From NCBI GenBank assembly GCA_907164885.2, contig OU015490.1, positions 238,736,702 through 238,800,701 of the forward strand: a stretch of DNA of 64,000 nt, read 5' to 3'. Each line of letters starts with the position of its first letter. The stretch's first letter is position 1. The notes under the pieces are model-generated. The model saw only the letters and a program-made list of their open reading frames with translations. It did no database searches and was not told the origin of the DNA. Positions 56,330 through 64,000 of this stretch are shown here, in pieces. A program made the translations under genes and the position numbers. This DNA is from Dolomedes plantarius (Eukaryota > Arthropoda > Arachnida > Araneae > Dolomedidae).

Positions 56330-57425
56330 CAGGATTTCTTTTTTTTTTCTATCTTGCGGTTGTGATGAACTAATCCACCGATAATAATTTGGAGTTTACT
56401 TTACTATCGGTACTGACTAATCATTTATGACGATCAGGATAAATTGAAATAATATTTTTATTTAATCCATTGGCATTTCAAGGACGCTGATACAGTCGTT
56501 AGACTAAAAATAAAAGTGAGAATAATTATGTTTGACATCTGCGTGTTTTCCTGATATCATGTTTCTTTATTACTGAGATTGACGTTTTACAATATTTACA
56601 TTAATATATGCATGAGTTACGCCATTATTTAAAACACCTGAAACGCAAATTGAAATGAAGTTCTACTCAATTACCATATTTTGGGTGGAATCTGAAGTTT
56701 CTTTTTCATCAGTACAAAATCCATGGTAAATTCATGTGACATTAGCAGTCGCCCTTTCCAGGTGTTAGGACAAAAGACCCCCCATGAGAGTGGGGAAAGT
56801 CCTAGCTATGAGACTTTACACCTGAAAATTATAAAGCGATTTTTGAAATTTTTTACCTCAGAGATATGAAATTTTGCATATATATTCATTAAAGTATAAC
56901 TATATCAAACACCATATAAAATTTTATAAATATTTAAAAAAATTTAATATTTTAAAAATTTAAATTATTTTTTTAAATGCACCTTACGATCCAATTTTGA
57001 ACTTCTTCCCTTAATTTTGTATTTATATTGCTTATAAATACATTTTGAACAGAGTTGTGTATTACTTTGTACTTTCGTTGAATAGTTGATTTTTAGGAAA
57101 TATCTTTTTCTTGTACTCTGAATTTTCGTGAAATTTTTGTACTTTTCTACACTTAAGTTAAACTTTGATAATCTGAATGATGTCGAAACCTGAAATGGAT
57201 ACATAACTTCATTTTAATGTATTAGAGGAGTCTTTATTATAAATTTTATAAAATTTCGTCAAAAATTGTGACGCAAGGAGCTTTTCAAAGACTTCAAATA
57301 TGGAAATTACTCATTTTGAGAAAAAGCCATTTAAAAGATGTCTTTTCACCTACCTTTAATATTTGCTTTTCTAAAACCACAGAGTTTTCATTTTACTTTT
57401 CATTATATATTTTAATTGCTTTTTA
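56330..57425. other. Intergenic, no supported gene
   Basis: AT-rich. A 79-codon minus frame (56965-57204) and a 76-codon plus frame (57268-57498) have only compositional features. Confidence 0.4.
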
Positions 57426-57429
57426 TTCC

Positions 57430-57830
57430 AATATTTACGTACTTTTAAAATATTACAAATTTTTAAAAGTCCAATATTACATATTTTTAAAAATCTAATA
57501 TTACATATTTTTAAAAATCCAATATTACATATTTTTAAAATCGAATATTACGTATTTTTAAAAATCCAATATTATATATATATTTTTAAAAATACAATAT
57601 TACATAATTTTAAAATCCAATATTACATATTTTTAAAAATACAATATTACATATTTTTAAAATACGATATTACATATTTTTAAAAATTCAATATTACATA
57701 TTTTTAAAAATCCAATGTTACATATTTTTAAAAATCCAATATTGCATATTTTTAAAAATCCAATATAACATGTTTTTAAACATCCAATACTACATATTTT
57801 TAAAATCCAATATTACAGGTTTTTAGAAAA
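57430..57830. repeat. AT-rich minisatellite, 22-25-bp unit
   Basis: About 17 copies of TTACATATTTTTAAAAATCCAATA with length and base variants, head to tail. Confidence 0.92.
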
Positions 57831-58065
57831 TTGGAATTTTAAAAAATTCCAATTTTTGTTCCATTTTAGTAATTTGAAATTCTACTATCCCCTTAACTCT
57901 TAAAACTGTAGGCCAACTGTAACTGTACGCAAATTGTAAGTCGCGAAAAAAAATGGGAGGAGTCGCGCATAGTCTGAAGTAAATTTATATCATATTGAAT
58001 TAAAGACCCCGCTTTAAATTTTTTGTAGTCACACATTTTTAATGTTTTTATTTGTTAAAAAATAG

Positions 58066-58290
58066 CCGCCATCATGGCATAATGGGTAGCGTCGTAAGCG
58101 TCCACGCGCAGTGGGCTTGGGTTCAAATCTCGTATAAGGCTTAGACCTCACCGTGTTGTCCCCTCATAGAGAGCGATGCTGGCTCACCTAAATGGTGCTC
58201 CCATAATGAAGGAGTCAGCAAGACTGCTCGGTGAATAACCATAGGCGAATGTCTCAAGACAAGTCCTCCGCATTAGAAAATTATTATTTC
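58066..58290 (+). mobile_element. tRNA-derived SINE inside the minisatellite region
   Basis: Head CATGGCATAATGGGTAGCG (box A) and TTGGGTTCAAATCTC (box B), then a GC-richer body (CCTCACCGTGTTGTCCCC, GGAGTCAGCAAGACTGCTCG), followed by a duplicated TTATTTCTTT-rich tail. Target duplication not resolved. Confidence 0.75.
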
Positions 58291-58399
58291 TTTATTAGAA
58301 AAAATTATTTCTTTGCCTCCGCATTAAAAAAAAAGAAAAGAATGTTAAAAGTATAATATAGTATTGTTAAATAGGTGTCTATTGGTTATTAAACTTTGT

Positions 58400-58620
58400 G
58401 TTTTTAGAAAATCGAATATTAGGTATTTTTAAAATCCAATATTAGATATTTTTAAAATCCAATATTACATATTTTTAAAATCCAATATTAGATATTTTTA
58501 AAATCCAATATTACATATTTTTAAAATCCAATATTACATATTTTTAAAATCTAATATAACATGTTTTTAAAAATCCAAAATAACATACTTTTAATGCCAA
58601 AATTACATATTTTGCAACGG
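58400..58620. repeat. Second block of the AT-rich minisatellite
   Basis: About nine more copies of the TATTTTTAAAATCCAATATTA unit, the same as at 57430-57830. Confidence 0.92.
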
Positions 58621-58831
58621 ATGCGTGCATGTTGTTGGGACAAGCAAGGAAACACAGAGAATTGGCCTTTATCATACATTTATTCGACAAAAATCAAAAT
58701 TCTTTTAAACTGTAATTAATAACAGAATAATATTCCCCTTCATATTAACATTTAACACACAAGGAATCAGAAGCAGAGACAAACTATTTGGTCAAAGTAA
58801 TTATTTTTAGAACCTATCGGGAGGCACTTAC

Positions 58832-59194
58832 TACTGTTGGAGAATACAGCGATGAAATGGCTTCGATAACAGGGACCCAAATCAAGTCATCATGTCGGGT
58901 TACCGGCACTACCGCTAGACTCCGAGGTAGTTCAATCTGGACTCGTCCGAGCTCTAGGAAAACAGCCGGCGTAATCTCTCGACCTTCTCTCGTTTTTTTC
59001 TTTCTTGGAGGGGCTGTTGTCCGTTTACCAGGGCCATTTTGGCCCGCCCCTTTTTCTCTCATTGGGCAGTAGGCTGTTTTTCTCTCAGCAGTTCCTGCCC
59101 CAATTGGTCCTTTATTATACTGCTCCTGTTCATAGTCTGCGAAGTACCTCCCCACCATAATTTTCATTTGAAATACAACTTTGACCATTATCTG
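58832..59194 (-). CDS. Candidate internal exon, 121 codons, phase 0-0
   Basis: The minus strand has a clear 3' splice site, AATAAAACTTTCAG, then an open stretch of exactly 363 bases starting CAGATAATGGTC, then a consensus donor GTAAGTG after CCAACAGTA. The peptide begins QIMVKVVFQMKIMVGRYF, has a basic, proline-rich centre (KRTTAPPRKKKTREGREI) and a hydrophobic second part (ITPAVFLELGRVQIELPRS, LIWVPVIEAISSLYSP). GC content is above that of the flanks. I do not recognise the family. An ATG lies three codons in, so it could also be a first coding exon. No partner exon found; it may belong to a host gene or to an unrecognised mobile element. Confidence 0.4.
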
Positions 59195-59475
59195 CTGAAA
59201 GTTTTATTGTTGGCAATAAAATAACGCCCATCTATCTTGCAATATTCATAGTCTTTTGATCGCTATCAATGGCCACACAGACAGCTTTTCTTTTACGTCC
59301 TCATAGTGAACAAGCCTTTATTTTTATTTTATTTATTATTTTTTACCTCTCAAGTTTTTATAAGAGTTTTGTTTTTGGCCGTCTTTTGACCTCACACCGC
59401 GGTGAATTATAACATTCAACGCTTCTACAGTGTCAAACAGTTTTACAGTAAAATCTCCATCAGAAAAAGGCTATG

Positions 59476-59812
59476 CAGTAAAACCTCGTTTATCAGGACT
59501 AACTGGGACCATAGGCAATCCGGACAATCGAAAGTCCGGGTAATCTGGGTAATATGGGAAATAAGCAAAAAAAGTCCTTAACTAAGCAGACTTACCGTTT
59601 ATTACGATAAAAAAACTATGTTTTATAACACAATTACATAGTATCGTTTACAAAGACATTAAAAACATAAATATAACTTTTCACATCATTTCAAAACAGC
59701 CTGACACGCTGACACATGCGCATTGCGTTCTTCCCTGTCTTTCGTAAATTTTGCACTTTCGGATTATCCGGAAATCCGGATCAACTACGGGCGGATAAAC
59801 GAAGTTTTACTG
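59476..59812. mobile_element. pogo-like MITE
   Basis: Ends CAGTAAAACCTCGTTTATC and GATAAACGAAGTTTTACTG are 18/19 complementary. TA follows the right end (59813-59814); the left side has TG instead. Subterminal CCGGACAATCGAAAGTCCGG is a further small palindrome. 337 bp, non-coding. Confidence 0.82.
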
Positions 59813-59815
59813 TAT

Positions 59816-60214
59816 TTAACGCAAACTCTTCTAAAAATAGAATGTTGCATGTAAATCATGTGCCAGATAAAATTATAATTGGCGTGCTAATAATCAGGGC
59901 CTCCAGCGAAAAGTGATATGATAAACCCATATTGTTGTAAATAAAAACCCAACTTAAAAAAAATTATAAAAAATTATAAATAAAATACAAATAATAGACA
60001 CCCCCATTTTCTAAGATTACTTGAAGTTAAATTAAAATTATTTTATTTACCAAATCTCATGCATTTCATCAATCATCTCTAAATTAATTTTTCGGAGATC
60101 TTTCTTTTCTTCTTTTTTTATTCGTATTTCTGTTTCCAATCCCTTTGGTGTAGGAAAGCCTACACCAAATCCAAAGGACCTTGGTCCTTGGCGAAGGGTA
60201 GTTAAGCAGCTTCA
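59816..60214. other. Intergenic with a small hairpin
   Basis: TTGGTGTAGG / CCTACACCAA form a perfect 10-base hairpin with a 4-base loop at about 60143-60166. No gene. Confidence 0.5.
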
Positions 60215-60495
60215 CTTAAGGCAAGGTACCACTAGGGCTGAAGTCTGACTTGACCTCGAAGAACATCGGTCCCGTAATTTTGAACCGAATCAAGTGACGA
60301 GAACGGAACACTTGACCTCGCACCTCCAGAGGTATTTTGGGAACTTGGAGGACATTGCCGCTACGACAGATTTTTTCCGTGCACCAGCCGCCATTAGTAT
60401 ACACGTCGGTGGTTTTGTCAGCAACGGGCATCAAACCAGCGACGTTCAGATCACTGCCCGCTGTCCTTGCCAACCGGGCTATCGCACCCAATGCG
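60215..60495 (-). mobile_element. tRNA-derived SINE, reversed copy of the 43990 family
   Basis: On the minus strand the order matches the SINE at 43990: GGGTGCGATAGCCCGGTTGG (box A region), CTGGTTTGATGCCCG (box B), CTAATGGCGGCTGGTGCAC, AATCTGTCGTAG, GCAATGTCCTCCAAGTT, GGAGGTGCGAGGTCAAGTGT. The 3' tail is lost. Open frames across it on both strands are not genes. Confidence 0.85.
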
Positions 60496-60499
60496 TATT

Positions 60500-63099
60500 T
60501 CTTATCATGTATAACATTCTCCCTCTATTATGTCTGTTAGTTTTGTTTTAGGTATACAGATGTGACAGTTTTGACGATATCTATTTATTGCCTGTTGTGG
60601 CACCATACGATCGTTCACGTTTTCAGTTTTAAGATAATTTCTGTTTTTTGTTGTGGTTCTATTGACGTGTGAAAAGCTCTTCCTGCTCACTCTCAGAAGA
60701 GTGAAGTAAAACAGTTTCAATGGGTCACGAAGTTTGATAATATTTAATATTTGGGACTATCAAATCCATTTTGATATTACGTAACAAATACCAAAATTCT
60801 GGGATGGTTTTGTAAGATGGAGATACATCCCGATTCAATCGAAATGATCTCCACTTGTGTAATTTTAGATCCAAACACGTATTAATGTCATTGTAAGCTG
60901 TATTTTTTAAAAACTATCTTATTATAATTCAATTATGCTTATAATAAAAAATAAATATTATTGCTTTTTGCTACATTTTTAACTTATAAGGGGGAAAACC
61001 CAGATTTTGAGATATTTTCGAAAAATAAAACCAAAAATCCATCTGGTCATTGAAAACCACAGATCTGGGTTTATATACCCAGGTATGGGAGCTCTGTTAA
61101 CAATAAAGGTAGCAAACAAAATAGTGAAAGAGAGAGAAGTAAATGCACGTATAGTGTGTTATACAATACGCGTGATAGTGGTGAAACTATTACTCGTCAA
61201 GATTATAAAACGGGTTTTATAAGTACACTTTAGCGCTTTATACACTTAAATACTCAGGTAAAGTAGCAACTGAGAAAGAAAAAATATCTATGACTTATAT
61301 TCAATAGGAGCATTTAACATTTTGTAAAACTCTTGGCAAAAATGTGTCCTTTTTTTCTCCGTGATCATAGGCTACAACCGTCGCTGCAAAAAATCAGTAA
61401 AACCTGAATTGTAGATAAATATCTCAACCTAGATATCATCTTTAATAATTTTCTCTACACTGTGATAAAAATGTAGTGAAGAAATCTAATAATGAAAGAA
61501 GCCCAATCGGCCCATTTTTTCCAGCCCTTCTTATATAACATTCCATTTAGTAAACGAGAACGCGTAATTTTTTTGATAGATTAACCCGTGTGCCACAAAA
61601 TAGCAGATGAAAGCCTGATAAGCATCCCTTTATTGCTTTTATGACATATACAGAAAAAAATAACGGAAGTAACTCAACAGACTTCAGCTAACATTTTAAA
61701 TCAGTGATTGTCCGGTGACAGAAAACACTATCTTTTGTTATCATCAAAGTCTGCAGATCACGTTTGGTCTATATACCCAGGTAATGCGAAGATACTGTTC
61801 TTGTATAGACACTGTAAAGACGGGTGAAGTAAAAGTTTAAGCAGTGAATTTTAAATCGTAGTCGAGTTCATGGGTTAAACAACTGGTATTGTTAAAACTC
61901 ATTTCCGTTAGTTAAATTGTTTATTTTAAAGGAGTTCAACAATAGGCTTTACTTCATTGTTAATGATTTGATCTCCAAACTGATCTTTACTAGTTTTCAG
62001 TAAGTATTCTGGTAGGTATATTATGAAGCTGTTATTTTGTTTATCTGTAACTATTCTTTTTATATACTGTTCTAATTAAAAGTAAATTATACTGGACTGG
62101 TATCTATATTTTATTATAGATTATAAATTACCCTTCGGGTGTAATTACCCACTTTTAAGGTCGTGAAGATTATTTCAACACTTGTCCTGAAATGAGGAGG
62201 GGGTGGGGGGCATTTGATATCATTAAATATATTAATACTTTCATGTTATCTTCCGATAGTTTATCCAATAATTATTCCTCATGATTACGAAAAAAATGTC
62301 TGGCAGATATTTAGGTGATTCGTGTCGTTTAAAACTTGTCGAGCATTCCTTTCTTTTGTCTGAGCTTAGAGTCGCATGACTGAGCTAATGCCATTATTTT
62401 GAAAATAAAATAGTTTACCCATGAACAGAAAATTTCTATTCCAGCCTACAGATACGAGCAATTAAATTTAGAAGCATCCATCTTTAGTCCAAACTTAGTG
62501 GTGATTCGATATGATGTATGTTTTTTTAAAGAAGCTGTAGTTCCGATTAGCTTTTATCTATGATTTTGCCACTACTGTAACTTTTTTGAGGGAAATTTAT
62601 TGTCATAAATGGAAACCGTTCATATTATTTTCGGTAATCAATAAATCACGAATTTTCATAGTAAATGAAACAAAAAATATTCCAAATCTACAAATTCACA
62701 TGTTAGGACTTACTCAGATTACAAACTTAAGAATACAATTATATCTTACCTAATGACCCTTGAATTTTGACACTGTTTTATCATTTTCACACATGCAGCA
62801 TTCTGATAAATATGGATCCATTGTAAACCGTCAATGCTAAGATGAATTACAGAAAATCTTAGACTTTTAATGTTATACAGATCATGTGTAAAAAAGTTCG
62901 TAAAACACAAGAAAAGTTAGAGGAAAAATAAAGAAAATAATTAAAACGGAACGACCTCTCATGAAAAAAAAATTTACTAATACTTTTTTATTTCTAAAAC
63001 TTGCGACTGTTGATTGACACTGGAATTTGAGGCTATTTACATCCGCATTTAGACAATACCTCTGATAATAATACCACAATCTGTAAAACTTTAGAAATC
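60500..63099. other. Intergenic, no supported gene
   Basis: AT-rich. A 14-base TATATACCCAGGTA occurs at 61072 and 61770 within loosely similar surroundings, possibly an old duplication. Open frames of 65-71 codons lack domains. Confidence 0.4.
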
Positions 63100-64000
63100 A
63101 CAATTTTTGAGGTATGAAAAACTTCTAACATTTATTACAACTTGCAGTTTATAGCTTTATATTAAATAAAATTTTCATTGAAAATTTATTACTTGCGTAA
63201 TTTATACATGTTTCATATATCTTAAAAATGTGTTTGCAAACTTTCAAGATGTTTCAAGCACTACTTTTTAGTCACAGGATATTTTCTGTTTCGAGTAATA
63301 ATGAACAAGTCAATATGTGTTTTCCGATACTCTCTGAAGCAATTATTTAAGAACGCTCTTCACTAATTCGTAGTAATATTAATATATATATATATATATA
63401 TATATAAAGCCATGTATGAGCTGTTTGGTAAAGAGTAAACAAAATTCAAACAAAGTTAGAGATTTAATGGTTTGGACTTTCAATACAATTACAATTTTGT
63501 GGTATAGAAAAACTTCTAACATTTAATACAACTTGCAGTGTAGAACTTTATATTAAATATAATGTTCATTGAAACTTTATCACATGCGCAGTGTATACAT
63601 ATTTAAATTAATGCAATTTGTACAGACATATTTTATATATCTTTAAACTATGTCTTCAAACTTTCAAGATATTTCAATCACTACTTTCTTGTCACAGGAT
63701 ATTTTCTGTTTCGAGTACTAATGATGTAGTCACTATATACTTTTAGAGACATTCTAAAACGATTATTTAATAAAGCTCTTCACTAATTCGCAGTCAAAAA
63801 AATATATAAAAATCCGTGTATGAGCTGTTAGGTAAAAATTAAACAAAATTTTAAAAAATTTAGAGATTTAACTTTGTTTCAATTTTGTTTATAAAGGTTT
63901 GGACTTTCGATACAATTAAAATTTTGAGGTGCGGAAAAACTTCCAACATTTATTATAACTTGCACTTTATAGCTTTATATTAAATAAAATGTTCATTGAA
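63100..64000. repeat. Long tandem repeat, about 400-430-bp unit, runs off the window
   Basis: AACTTCTAACATTTATTACAACTTGCAG and variants start copies near 63121, 63514 and 63940. Copies share TTTATATTAAATA, CTTTCAAGAT(G/A)TTTCAA, GTCACAGGATATTTTCTGTT, GCTCTTCACTAATTCG and TGTATGAGCTGTT. A (TA)n tract sits in the first copy near 63385. Confidence 0.88.

Noticed and set aside
60216..60551. Open frames of 67-91 codons on both strands
   Set aside because: They overlap a reversed SINE that matches the copy at 43990, so they are read-throughs of a non-coding element.

Overview
This is an AT-rich, repeat-dense stretch of animal nuclear DNA. It has long (TA)n/(TG)n microsatellites, many tRNA-derived SINEs, Tc1, mariner, hAT, pogo-like and PIF-like DNA transposons, a Ty3/Gypsy retrotransposon, LINE 3' ends and a Helitron-like element. 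Nothing prokaryotic is visible: no operons, rRNA or CRISPR. The mixture fits an arthropod, possibly a spider, but that is inference from style, not from a diagnostic gene.

Layout. 0-7 kb: a palindromic dispersed repeat, one possible host exon (minus), a hAT element whose left end and flank have been amplified in tandem, a LINE 3' end, an alternating AB satellite with a strong hairpin, a pogo-like MITE, a reversed Helitron 3' end and a tandem repeat split by a retroposon. 7-22 kb: mostly AT-rich single-copy DNA with a near-perfect 261-bp PIF-type palindrome, two LINE fragments, a hAT element with perfect 8-bp target duplication, SINEs, an LTR-like block and tandem repeats. 22.9-33.1 kb: the densest cluster, three Tc1-like elements (A, B, C) around microsatellites and a 5.7-kb Ty3/Gypsy retrotransposon. 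33-45 kb: SINEs, a complete non-autonomous Helitron-like element and a pogo-like element turned into a 63-bp satellite. 45.9-47.3 kb: a dead mariner with a hAT MITE nested in it. 49.5-50.3 kb: a TIR element carrying a helix-turn-helix coding exon. 51-56 kb: hAT elements, a foldback tandem array, a solo LTR, and a decayed pogo-like element whose left end is amplified. 57-64 kb: AT-rich minisatellite, SINEs, one more exon candidate, a pogo-like MITE and a tandem repeat running off the end.

No complete host gene is supported. Three minus-strand open stretches have plausible splice sites (about 2.1-2.3 kb, 49.78-50.04 kb, 58.83-59.19 kb); the middle one is transposase-like. Almost all recognisable coding sequence is transposon-derived and most is broken. 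The transposase of Tc1-B is the least damaged, with one apparent frameshift.

The most unusual theme is transposon ends becoming tandem arrays. At 2.3-3.1 kb (hAT) and 54.6-55.4 kb (pogo-like) the repeated unit contains both transposon terminus and flanking DNA, so amplification followed insertion. At 42.9-43.6 kb subterminal pogo-like sequence forms a higher-order array. A solo LTR at 54.0-54.6 kb sits in the first 54.6-kb unit, and the neighbouring units preserve its empty target site.
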